From Nematopogon swammerdamellus (Eukaryota; Arthropoda; Insecta; Lepidoptera; Adelidae): DNA of 64,000 nucleotides. The notes beneath the pieces were generated by a model. That model saw only the letters and a list, made by a program, of their open reading frames with translations, was not told where the DNA came from and did not search any database. Of the stretch, positions 1 through 11,663 are shown in pieces. Where the stretch lies: positions 14,973,395 through 15,037,394 of the forward strand of contig OX336345.1 in the NCBI GenBank assembly GCA_946902875.1, in the 5' to 3' direction. Made by a program: the position numbers and the translations under genes. Within the stretch, counting starts at the first letter, position 1, and every line of letters starts with the position of its first letter.

Positions 1-690
1 CATTTTACCGTAAAAAAATTAAATATCGAGGTGGGTACTCATAAATTTTTTATGGTAGGGTAGATTTTCGCGAATTTTTCGCGAAGTCATATTGCAATAT
101 AATTTGTCATATCGTTGGCTAAGTAATTAGCAAATAGTTGTTAATAATATAATAATTTTTTTTTTTTGGTTACAAAACTTTTCGACTTTCTAACATTATT
201 TTTTTTATTTTGGAAAATTCCAATAACAAATACTCCAATAAGATAATACCAATGTACGAGGTCTTACATATCATTGTTTTGGAAATTTGATGTAGATTTA
301 TAATAAAGTATCCGAGGTATCACAGAACTTAGAACTATTATCGTGTTTATGCGAAAATCTGCAAATTCGCAAAATTGTGAAAGGGGCGTTGCCTTTGTTC
401 ATTTAATGAGAAAGTTATATTATTCCCTTGATGTAAAGAAGGGTTAAATATTGTTAAATCCGTTTCATCTTTTCATCGCGAATCCACACAATGAGCGACT
501 TATTGTATGAATCCCGTTCAAACGTATGGAAGACTGGCGTCACGTGGCTACCTACTCGCTCGGCCAATCACGGCGTTCCATGCGCCGCTCCCGCCTCAGA
601 CTTCACACCCCTTTGGCGGCTACCTCGGTTCTCATACAAACGATGCCGTATTTCGTATCCAGGCTTACTGACTCGTGCCTGACGCTCAGC
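1..690. other. AT-rich leader, no gene recognised
   Basis: This stretch is AT-rich with short poly-T runs. Its open frames (from about 491 and 526) do not resemble the matching exon of the two complete transporter paralogues until about position 691. The missing 5' exons of the first transporter would have to lie left of the window, or have decayed here. Confidence 0.5.
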
Positions 691-735
691 TGCGACGAGT
701 ACGTCTACGAGCGCAAAAACACAGTCGTTTATGAT
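691..735 (+). CDS. Transporter 1, 3' end of extracellular-loop exon
   Basis: Encodes SCDEYVYERKNTVVYD, matching SCDDYVHEQTNTVVYD of paralogue 2, then a GTTAGT donor used identically by paralogue 2. The exon's 5' border is uncertain. The frame stays open upstream to 526, but that part does not look like the family. Confidence 0.6.
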
Positions 736-3700
736 GTTAGTATGCGTATAAAGTAAGCTCAAAGTAATCTATATTAAAGTGTTGACAGGAAGAGATAATT
801 TGTGGATAAATAAAGTAGCTGATTAATTAGTATAGATAATTATTATACTGACTGATTTTCTCACTAATATTATAAACGCGAGAGAATGGGTGTTTGTTTG
901 TCTCACATAGCAGTGATCTGTGGTTTGTCTGTTTCATTTTCACGTCTAAACGGCTCAACGAATTTAGATGAAATTTGGTAGGTAGAAGGATCAAGGACTG
1001 AATTAAAATATACGAGTAGGCTAATTTGTGTCAAGAAATAATGCATGGTTTTTGTTTAACAGCTATTATTGCATAGAAATGATTTAACTGTAATTATTGT
1101 ACCTTGTGGGGCCGGTCGCCACTAAAAAAGAATAGCCCCACTGCATCTCTCCCCGTGTATATCATGAAATACGAATAAGGAATAAGGAAAAGATGTCGTG
1201 CTAAAGGGCGACAGGTTAGCCACCTCTCACCTTGGAACGGTCCTACCACCGATTCATGCAGCAGGTATATTCGTGCCTTACTTGCTACTCGATAGTTATA
1301 TCTTGTCCAAATACTTTGCTAAACGTGGTGGTAGATGTTGTGGTGTAATTTACATGAGTCCCTGTAGCACAACTCCGATTACTCTGCTTACCCCGATTGT
1401 CGGGATGCAGCGTGTGGGATGTAAGTCCTTGTCTAACTAAATCGGTCCTATTAAAACCATTTAATTCGCCAATGATAATGATAATAATGATGATTAAATA
1501 TAAATGTTTTCCCATTGGACAAGCCATTTTCTCAATTATTTACAGTTTTCAAATAAAATTACGTGCTATATTTGACAGCAAGAGAGAAAAAGATGGTCTA
1601 ACACAAGACGAAAAAATTGAGAAAATGGTTTGTTTCCAATCAGAATAAATTTATTTTTAACTTTTTAGTTCTTTTTTATCAATATAAAAGCTTGTTTAAA
1701 AAAAATCCCTTATTTTTTACAACTGATGAAATTTTAACCGTAAATTTACTGATAATTTACTCATTTCAGTTCGGTCTCGAATGTGATGAATGGCGGCGTA
1801 CACTCATCGGTTCCATCCGCACTTTCGGCAACCTGCTCTCCCTGCCTATCACTGGGTTCATCTCTGATCGCTGGGGTCGACGCATAGCACTCTCGCTCAC
1901 CGCCTTCAACACAGCCTGGATCGGCATGCTGCGAGCCTTCGCCCCGAGCTACGAGTGGTACATCTTCCTTCAAACCCTAGAGTCCACTCTCGGCGGCGGA
2001 AGTTTCAGCGCGGGTTTTGTCATGGGTAAACATTTTATAAATTCCAAATTCTCATATTTTTAAGTTAAGCATGATTGAATATTTATGCATTTATTTTAAA
2101 TTAATTATTTGCTATCAAACTGCATCATATTATCAATTGCTTGTTATGCTATAAATAAAAATTATAGTGTCGGTCTCCATGGAAGACATGCTGTTACTTG
2201 ATATGGGGCCGACTTATACATACATACATTGTAATATTTTTCTTGAATAAAGGAAGCAAATATGTAGGTTACATATATGTTATATATTGGATTCTGTAGC
2301 AATAATGTTAACGAGATAATTAGATATTATAACAAGATACATTTTCTTAACTAACTTCTAAAATATAAAACGTTTGGAACATAATGCCCATGCATATATT
2401 TTTTCAGTAACTGAGTTTGTGGGACCTAAATATCGCGTGATCGCCGGTCCTCTCGTGTCTTCATTCGCTGCTTTGGGATTCGTCATCAACGGCCTGCTGG
2501 CATGGGCTGTACAAGAATGGCGACCATTCACCTTAACTATATTCATTCCGCAACTCATCACACTCAGCTACTTCTGGATTATGCCCGAAAGCGTCCGATG
2601 GCTAATGAGCAAAAGAAGGTACACTGAGGCGGAAGTCATATTGAAAAGAGCAGCCAAGGTGAACAAGAGTAAATTAACGGAAAATACTCTGAAGGGTCTC
2701 CAAGAATCATCTGTGAACGAACTTTCAGATGTTAAGCAAGACGAGACTGTCAAAGAACCGTCGTTGTTCCTGCAAGTGTGGCGATCGAAAGTAATGCTCT
2801 GTCGGTGTTGCGTTACTCCGATCTGGTGGATAGCGGCAATTCTCGTGTACTATGGTGTCTCAATCAACGCGGTAAGCCTAGCTGGCAACCGGTTCTTGAA
2901 CTATATCTACGTCAGCGCTATCGAGATTCCCGGGTACTGGACAGCCATGCTCGTGTTGGACAGAGCCGGGAGAAAGCCTACGTTGATCGTGGGGTTCCTC
3001 ATCTGCTCGGGCTGCCAGTTCGGCTTTGCTTTTATATCGGACAGTAAGATATACGTATTGACATTCTTACTCTTCTGTTGAGATAAACCAATATGGAAGG
3101 CGAGTTTCAAAGCAATTGTCTGCCTTGAAGCACGTCACATTTTCCCAATACTCAATTTAAATTGCCATTGCCAAAATTATCTATTTGAGCAGATTGATTA
3201 TGCTGCTTGCTGTATTGTAAGCCCACAACCCTCAAACCCCCGATATGGTGCACAACGAGATCTTAGATGAATTTAAATTCCTTATTATTTTCATTACAGA
3301 CTACCCGACGTTGCTATTAGTGTTGTACCTGCTGGGAAAGTATGCTATCAGCCTGGTGATAACCACGATATATGTATACACTGCGGAGTTGTACCCTACC
3401 AAGTACCGGCACTCGCTGTTCGCATTCTCCTCTATGATTGGACGCATCGGTGCCATCATAGCACCACTCACACCTGCCTTGGTAAACACCCTTTCCTAAT
3501 AATCTGCATCGAAATAGGCCTTCCTGTGCGATGTCCGGGAAGTTAAATTCATCATTTCCAAGGTGATGAAAAGGCGACTAAGGAGCGTTATCGTAACACC
3601 ATGATGCGCACGAGGCATGAATTTTAAAAAGGAACTTTCTTGAGATCACTTGAATGCAGCTTTGTTCCCGCGCAAAGGGTACCGTAGCATGTCGTAGCCG

Positions 3701-5421
3701 CTCACTTTTTTTATTCGACTACGCCGAAGCCAAATAAAAAGGAAGGGTTATGTATGAGTTTTAATGCATAACTATTACAGACTAGCGATTACAGCTCGGT
3801 GCCGCGCCGCTTGCTGTCCACAGTAATTTAATTTTTTCAAAGTACCTACAATCACTTAAGTAAGATTACTTTTTTTTTATGGATGGACAGCCCGTGCGCC
3901 AGATATACGGACAGAAAAACACCCGAATGATTTTATAAGACTACTTTCAAACATGGCTGGCTACAGAACAAACCCTAACAAGACTCGATATATCATATCA
4001 AGTAGGCATAGGCTGCTTGCGGACTAGACGGCACGGAGACGGTAACGTTACAACCACTGTACGTCAGGCTGACGTACAACCACTGACGTCGTCAGCAGTG
4101 GGGACCAAAATGTATGAAAACATATGACCACTTTTTTTCGCACTCGACGGCGACGAGACGGTAGCGATATTATTGTCTATTGTATTTAGTGTGTAGTGTA
4201 TTTTTTTAATTCTTTGTCACCGCTGGCGCGTCATGGTCTAGACTAGATGTTCCCGTCCGCGCCGTGCCGATAGTTACCGTTCCGCTATCGTGTAGTGCGC
4301 AAGTAGCCTAGGGTAGGTATGCATATTATAAAAGAATAGATATCCATATAATACATACATCTATACCTACTTATATATATATTTTTTCATTAGATCTGAT
4401 CGCCGTACAAGAATGTACCTACCGAATCTCTAAGAGAATAATACAGAAAAACATGAACACAGAAGACGCACACTACTATTGTACTAATGTATGTAGTACC
4501 GTGTGGGGCCGGTACTTTAAAAGAATAGCCCCACTGCATCTCTCCCCGTGTATGTCGTAAAAGGCGGATATGACTCCCTTCTTATATTACTAGGTGGTAG
4601 GGTTTAACCCGCCCGGGTTGGTACCACCGCACTGAATGAAAGGTCGGTCGAAACGGCTATGCAAATAGTTTGTGTTTTCCGTCCAGTTCAGTGTAGCCGG
4701 AACGACCGAAGGGAAAGCTGACGTGGCACCAAGTTCACCCGGTGTTATGGGCTGACATCACGGATGTTGTAGGTGATGTAGCCATCCGTGTCAGTTTCAA
4801 TAAAAAAAAAAAAGTATAGCTTTTGCCCGCGGCATCGCTCGCGTGAAATATGTATTTAAAAAGAAGAAAGTAAGTAAGCCCGCCACGGTACCTTTACTTC
4901 GGCGCGTGGAACAATTCGGTTTGTATGAAAGCCACATCTTAGAGTAACTGGAACTTAATTTTATTTCCTTGCCTATCCTGTGCCACGTAACTAAGTTTTA
5001 TAGAATTCGGATGATCGGTTTAAGAGTTATGGAGGAACATACATACAATCAGAAAGTATTTCTAAAAATCTTCAATTTAGTTTTAGTATCATACATAGTG
5101 TCTACAAACGCAGTATCTTATTAATAAAGTAACTTACTTCATGACCATCACTTGCAGATTTATTTTTAGTATTGATTTAGTTTCATATAGCTATTGAGGC
5201 ATTGAGCGTGTTCTTTCTTCTGACCATTGAATTGATTCCAGATGATGTACTGGGAAGGAATACCGTCCGTGCTTTTCGGAAGCATGACCCTGCTGGCGGC
5301 TGCCCTGGCGCTCACCACTCCGGAGACCCTCGGCACTAAGCTGCCGGACACCATCGAGGAGGCGGAGAACCTAGGCAAACATAATTCTTCTGCGAGACTC
5401 ACTGGGAACCATCACATATAG
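691..5421 (+). CDS. SLC22-like organic cation transporter, paralogue 1 (5'-incomplete)
   Basis: Major facilitator of the SLC22/organic cation transporter type, expected in the plasma membrane moving organic cations or carnitine-like zwitterions. Exons seen: about 691-735, 1770-2025, 2408-3043, 3300-3481 and 5242-5421, all with GT-AG borders and continuous phase (0, 1, 1, 0). Family marks are FGLECDEW, the MFS loop motif GFISDRWGRR, PESVRWLMSK before the large cytosolic loop, LVLDRAGRKPT, and the C-terminal TPETLGTKLPDT. The last four exons encode 417 residues and match paralogue 2 exon for exon (256, 636 against 639, and 182 bp). The N-terminal helix and most of the cysteine-rich extracellular loop are missing. 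The gene is convergent with paralogue 2, with 565 bp between stop codons. Either the 5' exons lie outside the window or this copy is damaged. Substrate cannot be told from sequence. Confidence 0.85.
1098..1440 (+). repeat. RTE-like LINE 3' fragment (family A)
   Basis: Begins with a GTGGGGCCGG-type head and AATAGCCCCACTGCATCTCT and ends near GATTGTCGGGATGCAGCGTG. The same text recurs at 4499, 22552, 23060 (reverse), 23742, 41600 and 46187. The longest copy ends in a (TATG)n tail, which suggests an RTE-type LINE end. Confidence 0.7.
1770..2025 (+). CDS. Transporter 1 exon with MFS motif
   Basis: Acceptor TTTCAG and donor GTAAAC. It is 256 bp long, exactly as in paralogue 2. It starts FGLECDEWRR and carries GFISDRWGRR, the conserved cytosolic loop between helices 2 and 3. 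Confidence 0.93.
2408..3043 (+). CDS. Transporter 1 central exon
   Basis: Acceptor TTTTCAG and donor GTAAGA, 636 bp. It covers helices 4-8 and the cytosolic loop with PESVRWLMSK and RAAKVNK, ending after LVLDRAGRKPT. Confidence 0.93.
3300..3481 (+). CDS. Transporter 1 exon, helices 9-11 region
   Basis: The 182-bp exon encodes YTAELYPTKYRHSLFAFSSM, the family's E-L-(F/Y)-P-T-x-x-R signature, then RIGAIIAPLTPAL. Donor GTAAAC, phase 0. Confidence 0.92.
4009..4310. mobile_element. 302-bp TIR element (MITE)
   Basis: Left end TAGGCTGCTTGCGGACTA, and the right end reads TAGGCTACTTGCGCACTA on the other strand, so 16 of 18 terminal bases match. GACGGCACGG and CGTTACCG motifs recur just inside both ends. 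There is no coding capacity. It lies in the last intron of transporter 1. The superfamily is not assigned. Confidence 0.7.
4499..4566 (+). repeat. LINE family A fragment fused to a SINE
   Basis: Starts GTGTGGGGCCGGTACTTTAA and runs through CTCTCCCCGTGTATGTCG, then switches directly into the SINE 3' body at about 4567. Confidence 0.7.
4567..4812 (+). repeat. tRNA/5S-headed SINE, 3' body
   Basis: Contains the family's CTAGGTGGTAGGGTTTAACC, the GTTTTCCGTCCAGTTCAGTG block and the GTGTCAGTTTC-ATAAAA end, followed by an A-run. The tRNA and 5S head is missing. Confidence 0.8.
4815..4850 (+). repeat. 'TAGCTTTTGCCCGCGGC' repeat head
   Basis: TATAGCTTTTGCCCGCGGCA followed by TCGCTCGCG. Longer copies of this family are at 21556 and 33669, and reversed at 29620-29675. 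Confidence 0.65.
5242..5421 (+). CDS. Transporter 1 terminal exon
   Basis: Acceptor TTCCAG. Encodes the last helix and TPETLGTKLPDTIEEAENLG, ending at TAG 5419-5421. The matching last exon of paralogue 2 is similar in length and sequence. Confidence 0.92.
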   Translation: MMYWEGIPSVLFGSMTLLAAALALTTPETLGTKLPDTIEEAENLGKHNSSARLTGNHHI

Positions 5422-5425
5422 AAAA

Positions 5426-5431
5426 AATAAA
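5426..5431 (+). terminator. Poly(A) signal, transporter 1
   Basis: AATAAA five bases after the stop codon, so the 3' UTR would be very short. Confidence 0.5.
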
Positions 5432-5889
5432 ATTACATTTATAATTTTCATTAATTTATTAAAATATTATTTACAAACGAATGTGTTCATTGTTCATAGT
5501 TAAAGCTCATACTATTCTGATAAATAAACCATCCTACAAACTAGTTATTGCTGAAATATAAATTAACGGTTTTGGGTCAACAACGAGTTATAGTAGAAAA
5601 TTGACTCTTTGGGCAGTAAATTCATCGAACGGCGTCGAATTATTTCCATTAATTGTTTAGTTGAAAGTCTACACTCTACAATATGTCCACATATTATCTA
5701 GAAAAAATAAACACGGAACCATATCCACCAACCTGATGATTGGGCCTATCATGAAATACTAAATATATGCATTAAGCAGTCTTACACTGAGATTCAATAA
5801 TATATAATTACATGGATAATGTAAATTCCATAAGATCTTTTGAAGAGGACTAGGTAAAATAGAAAGAAAGACCAGAAAACCAACATACA

Positions 5890-5895
5890 TTTATT
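5890..5895 (-). terminator. Poly(A) signal, transporter 2
   Basis: AATAAA on the minus strand about 92 bp beyond the stop codon. Confidence 0.55.
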
Positions 5896-5986
5896 TATAA
5901 AAGAAATAGAAAACGATAAAAAACAGGCGCAATAAACTTAAAAGGTAGACGAGATTTCGTGCAGGTAAGATGGTGGATGCGATGCG

Positions 5987-6139
5987 TCAGGCCGGATTCT
6001 TCTTGCCGATGTTTTCTGCCTGCTCCATGGTATCCGGGAGTTTGGTGTTGAGGGTTTCGGGAGTCGTCAGTACCAGGGCAGCAGACATCAAAGCCATTGT
6101 GCCGAAAATCAAGGTCGGGATGCCGTCCCAATACACCCT
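5987..6139 (-). CDS. Transporter 2 exon 6
   Basis: Acceptor TTCCAG. Last helix and TPETLNTKLPDTMEQAENIG, ending at TGA 5989-5987. Confidence 0.92.
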   Translation of the reverse strand, partial: RVYWDGIPTLIFGTMALMSAALVLTTPETLNTKLPDTMEQAENIGKKNPA

Positions 6140-9100
6140 CTGGAAATAGAATGTCGTACTTTAATCAAACAGCTTGCATGTTCAATGTCTACTAAGTATT
6201 TTGAATTTGTAAACACATTCTGTGCATAATCTTCCCAAACACCCCTATGTAGCAGACAGAATCAATCAGTTCATTCGAACTACACGATTCTCTAAATAGT
6301 TCTTCTTTCGCACTGAAAAGGTGTGGAATGGGAACCGACCTCGAGCACAGCCAAGCCACCCAGTTCGGCAGCAATGATTTGTAATACTGATCGCCTTCTG
6401 TAAATACTTTAATCTAAGAGTATTCAAATTTTTCAGCCTCGATAGCTCACACGTGCAGACAGTCGACTGCCGCTATTGATAGTTAAGCAATGCTGGGCGG
6501 TTCAGTACTTGGATGGCTGACCGCTCGAGCGTTGGAGGCTGACCGTGGTTCGGATTCCACGTAAAACTGTAGGTCCCCCCTTCCCTTCTTACCTTACTAG
6601 GTGGTAGGGTTCAACCCGCCCGGGTTGGTACCACTGCACTGAATGAAACGTCGGTCGAAACGGCTATGTAAATAGTTTGCGTTTTCCGTCCAGTTCAGTG
6701 TAGCCGGCATGACCGAAGGAATGCACTGACATGGCACCTAGTTCACCTGGTGTTATGGGCTCACATCACGAATGTTGTAGGTGATGTGGCCAACCGTGTC
6801 AGTTTCCATAAAAAAAAAAAATTTTCAAGACACACAATACGCCTGACAAAAATAATGCTTCACCAATAATGATAAACGTGCTATAAAAAATAGTACAAAC
6901 CAAAGCAGGCGTAAGTGGAGCAGTGATTGAACCGATTCGCCCAATCATAGAGGAGTACGCAAAGAGAGAATGTCGGTACTTCGTGGGGTAGAGCTCGGCG
7001 GTGTAGACGTACATGGACGACATCACAACACTGATGGCATACTTTCCGAGCAGGTACAGTACCATGGACAGCACGGGCAGATCTGAAATGATAAGAAATA
7101 GATCGTTCGTAATAATTATATTAAGGAGGAGCCTGCTACGGGATTCATTCCATGTAAAGATATCGTAGCGGCGAACTACGAAATTTGTATACCCTCATCG
7201 AACGTCAAAGAGTACACAAGGAATACGACACGAGGGGTAGGTCAAGGTTGTACTGTACGTTGATGCTGTAGGTATACTGATGAAATTGGCAAAGTATAAA
7301 AATGTTTATTGTTTTATTGAGGAAAGGCTCAAATAATTTATCATATCATTTTTGGTCACTATCGATGATTACCAAAGTTCGCTGTATTACGCATCACTTT
7401 TAGGACTGAAAATTAATAAATTGAACTCTGAAAAAATGTCGAACGCTAATGTAGGTGTAGGATTAGGAAGGTATATTGTAGACTATGAGCAAGGTATAAT
7501 AATATTTACGACGTAATGGGCACCGATCTACAGGTAGTAGTGGAGTAGGTACTAGATACCGTGTGCGTGCATACATCCCTCCCGAAAAAACATGTCACCG
7601 ATGAAATAAGCTTATAAGCAGACCTCACAATGACTGTTGCTATGTTGTATGGCTCACTGCAAATACGCGTGCGAGGAGCGTTAGCGATCATTTTGCATTG
7701 TCATTAAGAATGCATGAAATGAAGGGAAGCACTGACATGGAACCTAGTTCACCCGGTGTTATGGGCTGACATCACGGATGTTGTAGGTGATGTAGCCGAC
7801 CGTGTCAGTTTCCATAAAAAAAACATTCGTAATGACAATGCATGTGAAGGCACGCACACCTTGTTAACAGACAGGTCATATTTTTAATCGCGCTTTGCCT
7901 CTTCTAAAATGTTGCTAGGTGGTAATTGGTATGTAGGCTAAAATAAAATTTTAATTAAAATACTTACTCTCTGAAGCTGATGTAAATATGAAGCCAAATT
8001 GGCAGGCTGCGCAGACGAGGTAGCTGATGATCAGAGTCGGCTTGCGGCCGATCCTATCCAACACGAGAATGCTGGTCCAGTAACCGGGAATCTCGATGGC
8101 AGTGACGTAGGCGTAGTTTAGGTAGCTGTTGCCATCCAGGCTGACAGCGTTAACGGACATTCCGTAATACACAACGAGAGTGGTCACCCACCAGAATGGC
8201 GTGATGAGGCATCGGAGTAAAATTACTTTCGATCTAAAAACTTGCACAATCAAAAGTGGTTCGTTGGGAGATTTTATATCCTTATTCGCTTCCTCTTGAG
8301 CCATGGACATCTTCAGTCCCGCCAAGGACTTCTCCGAGAGTTGTTTTTTATTTATTCTTGCAGCCCTCTTCAAGATTTTCTCTGCTTCGGTAAATCTTCC
8401 TTTGCTCATGAGCCAACGGACACTCTCTGCCATGATCCAGTAATAGGCGAAGGTGATGAGTTGGGGAACATAGAGCACAAGAGTGAGCCTGCGCCAGTCC
8501 TGGACGCCCCAGGCTATCAGCGCCATAATCACTTGACCTGATGCGAAGAATGACGACATCGACGCTCCGGCCATCACTCGGAATTTAGGACCCACGAGTT
8601 CCGTTACTGAAAACACAGTCAAGAGAATTGATATATTGTACTACGTCAATTATGTGGGCGTTAACCTAAGAAGCACAGTACGGTTTATTTACCAAGAACG
8701 TAGCAGGAACTGAATCCACCAGAGCCAATGGTGGCCTCGATGGTTTCGAGAGCGATGAACCACTCGTAGCTGACGAGAAAGACTCTCAGGATTCCGACCC
8801 AGGCGGTGTTAAAAGCGTTGAAGGCCAGCGCCACGCTGCGACCCCAGCGGTCAGAGATGTAGCCAGTGATAGGTAGAGCCAGGAGGGTGCCGAACATGCG
8901 AATGGACCCAATGAAAGTACGACGCCATTCGTCACATTCCAACCCAAACTGCAATCATGTTCACAATGAAATTAAACTATCTGCATTTAGTATCTGTAGT
9001 AGTATTATAGTATCTGGTATGTCTTTAATCTCGAGTATCTTGGATACTAAACTCGTGCATGATACGTACACAGCATAGCCGCAGAGTGGTAATTTAGTAA

Positions 9101-11004
9101 TAACCCTAATGGGATGATTTCACGATGGGCAGTAAACCTAATAAAGAATTTGTAAATTACTTGGATATATGGAAAATTGTGATTAATAGTATGATTTTCT
9201 TTTTATATCGAATAAGATCGAAATATACCACTAAATTAATCTATTACTAAATCTATTAATAAATCTAGTTTAAATTATTCTATTAATAAATCTAGGTTAA
9301 ATGAATACTGGCTGCACTTTTGACATTTTTGGAGTAATAAATAGTTTCCTCTTTTTGAAATAACAGTGCATTGTGGACGAAGTAACTATTATTTAATCTG
9401 TGATTGTGGTATCTATGATGCACAAAATTTCAAGAATATTTGTATGAGTGATAATCATAAAGCTTTTATATACTATATTAAGATAAGTAAGCGACAGACA
9501 ACTGCGCAAAAAAATTCGATAAGTACTAACGTCATATACGACTGTGTTGGTCTGCTCGTGGACATAATCGTCGCAGCTGATTGTCTGGTCCCGGTTGAAG
9601 AAGTTTGCCGGGCAGGTGTTGGGGGCTGGAGGAATGATGATGGATGTGTTGACGAATCGGTTGCAGTTGTCGAAGCTCTCGATCGAGTTTCCGGGTATGG
9701 CGTTCAACACCCATGGAGGCCGGTACACGGGGTTCGCACTGTCGCAGTCGGGGATCAGGCATCTGCGGACATATGCCATACAACATAACGCCACGCCTGT
9801 CTCCCAATGGGATATGCAGATACAACATATCTCTACATGCCACCGTTTTGACACCTCTTCCACACTCATATTGTTTTTCATACATTATCATTGGCCGGTT
9901 TCGAGTACGTCCAAGTGCCTGGTGCCATCTCTATCAATTAAGTATTGGAATCAAAGACCGGACTGACTACATTATTGAAGCAGGTGAAGTATGTACCCGA
10001 GGATATAGGAAACACCTCAGATGTCTGGGTCCCAAAAGTAAAATTGTGAACATGAGTCAACTATCCCGACTATGTTTAAATTATTCGCTTTTCATTCGGT
10101 TGTTCAGCTCTGAACGGATTCTTAATCTCGTAATATGTCTTCATAATGTGTTTCCTTGCACATCCGCTAGCATACGGAAACATAGTGGAAATTATTTTAG
10201 TCCAAATTATGGTTCTATGCTGATCCAATCTTCTTTATTGAGATATTAGGAAAGTGGATTATAATAAGCCTTGCTTGCCAGTATGTCCTTGTATGAATAA
10301 TTCACCAAAAGAATACATGCATAACTAATAATTCTACCTATTAAAAGTTGACATTTGCTCCCCGAGGTCACTCCACCTTTGCAAAGACTCCCGCAATGAA
10401 GAAGAAATCCAAAATTTTTAATGAGGTAAATAATCGCCAAAAGTGATGGAACTGGATGGAACCCACTTACTAAGCAAGAACTTTAGGCCCTTCCATCTCT
10501 CTTTAAAGTGAATAGGTAAATAATTAGTTCATAAATCAACTTATAACGAAGAATTAACAAATTGTATTGTATGGAGCTCACAAGGACTACATTCAACTTA
10601 CACTAGTTGTTTACGTCGGAACTAGCTACTATGATAGTGCTTTCTGTTCACAGTTTCTGCTGGTCGACCCGGATACACTTAACTGGGCGAAAATAAAAAC
10701 GGTTTATTTTCATAACTGTTTCGACTGACCATCATTCAGGGCGGTGGTGGTACCAGCACTGGTTTTCCGTACGGTAAGGGAAAGGGACTTCTTAAGCTAG
10801 GAAAGAAGTGTATTCTTACCTAGTGTTAAGCCTGGCCGTGGTGAAGTTGAACTCTCCCGCTCCAAATGCAGCAAATATAACGGGTATGGCAGCCAGCAGT
10901 ATGTTCATGATCTGATACCGGCCTATTTGACCGATCTCTTCCACCAGAATCGTGTCCAGGTCCACTCCTGCTGGTTTCTTTTCTTCCTTCGTTTCGTCCG
11001 TCAT
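5987..11004 (-). CDS. SLC22-like organic cation transporter, paralogue 2 (complete)
   Basis: Joined exons 11004-10820, 9762-9531, 8948-8693, 8606-7968, 7082-6901 and 6139-5987 give 1647 bp and 548 residues, the usual size for SLC22 (about 550, twelve helices). The start is the ATG of MTDETKEEKK. Residues 1-61 hold the cytosolic N-terminus and helix 1. Residues 62-139 form the large extracellular loop (RCLIPDCD, cysteines, an N-glycosylation site NTS, SCDDYVHEQTNTVVYD). Then come GYISDRWGRS (MFS motif, last Arg replaced by Ser), PESVRWLMSK-like AESVRWLMSK, LVLDRIGRKPT, YTAELYPTKYRHSLFAYSSM and TPETLNTKLPDT. Role inferred from family: plasma-membrane transport of organic cations or carnitine-like compounds; substrate unknown. 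It shares every intron position it can be compared at with paralogue 1, so the two are a local duplication now arranged tail to tail. SINE copies sit in introns 4 and 5. Confidence 0.93.
6434..6821 (+). repeat. Full-length tRNA/5S-headed SINE
   Basis: Opens CAGCCTCGATAGCTCA (tRNA A-box-like). A 5S-rRNA-like core follows (GTTAAGCAATG through TCAGTACTTGGATGG), then a B-box-like GGTTCGGATTCC. The shared 3' body ends in an A-run at 6810-6821. It lies inside intron 5 of transporter 2. Confidence 0.85.
6901..7082 (-). CDS. Transporter 2 exon 5
   Basis: 182 bp with YTAELYPTKYRHSLF and RIGSITAPLTPAL, ending at a GTTTGT donor, phase 0. Confidence 0.9.
7721..7824 (+). repeat. SINE 3' fragment
   Basis: GAAGGGAAGCACTGACATGG through GTGTCAGTTTCCATAAAA. 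5'-truncated, in intron 4 of transporter 2. Confidence 0.75.
7968..8606 (-). CDS. Transporter 2 exon 4
   Basis: 639 bp, VTELVGPKFR through AESVRWLMSK and LVLDRIGRKPT to FTSASE. Donor GTAAGT. Confidence 0.93.
8693..8948 (-). CDS. Transporter 2 exon 3
   Basis: 256 bp, FGLECDEWRRTFIGSIRMFG through GYISDRWGRS to YVLG. Donor GTAAAT, phase 1. Confidence 0.93.
9531..9762 (-). CDS. Transporter 2 exon 2
   Basis: Acceptor CCGCAG and donor GTTAGT. The whole extracellular loop between helices 1 and 2, from RCLIPDCD to NTVVYD. Confidence 0.92.
10820..11004 (-). CDS. Transporter 2 exon 1
   Basis: ATG at 11004. Encodes 61 residues plus two bases with helix 1 (NILLAAIPVIFAAFGAGEF). Donor GTAAGA, phase 2. 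Confidence 0.9.
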
Positions 11005-11663
11005 CTTGAATTTCTTGTTGTTCTCGCGGGTGTTTCACTTGCTGTTGCTTGCTGGTCGATTAGAGGAATGTAATTTTTGAGATGTTTCGCAATATTGTTA
11101 CTTATAAAATTAAATTTATTAAAAAATAAATTAGGTGCTATTGTTGAAAAAAGTTATGTCTCCATTACTTATACAATTTTGTAAAATTTATTTATTGATT
11201 TTATTTGAAATTGCAAATTGAATTAATTTTTATTTTATATCAAAGCATTATTAAAAAAAAATATAGGTATAGCACACGACTGTGTTTTATTATTTGGAAT
11301 AGACCAGCCTGTAGGAGCTGCGCCGCAATACAGACCGCAATTTATACATACATGCAGGCTTCTAAAAGTGCAAAGTAACGCCCAGACGACTATCGATTTG
11401 TGTCTGTCCGCATTCTATAATTTTCCCTATCAGATAATATAATAAATGCTTCAATTTTGAAGTTTATTCGAATGGCCAAAGTTTAAGATAGGAACACACA
11501 TTCGACGGATGATACGAATAGATTAAAATTAATTATGTCTACATTGTCTAATGTAGACTAGGCATGACGGTCCATGCGTCCAAGCATCAGTATACAAACA
11601 ATCTTGTCGCTGTAGATCTCGCATGAAATTGTGATCTAATAAATAAGTTATTGTAATGGAGGT
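11005..11663. other. Upstream region of transporter 2
   Basis: AT-rich, with no ORF or clear promoter motif. It probably holds the 5' UTR and promoter of transporter 2 near its left end. Confidence 0.4.

Larger units (their letters stand above)
5422..5986. other. Convergent intergenic gap between transporters 1 and 2
   Basis: AT-rich, no ORF. It holds the poly(A) signals of both genes, at 5426-5431 (plus) and 5890-5895 (minus). Confidence 0.7.

Noticed and set aside
9366..10249. Several plus-strand frames of 120-178 codons
   Set aside because: Shadows of transporter 2 exon 2; the minus frame matches SLC22 loop sequence and splice sites.
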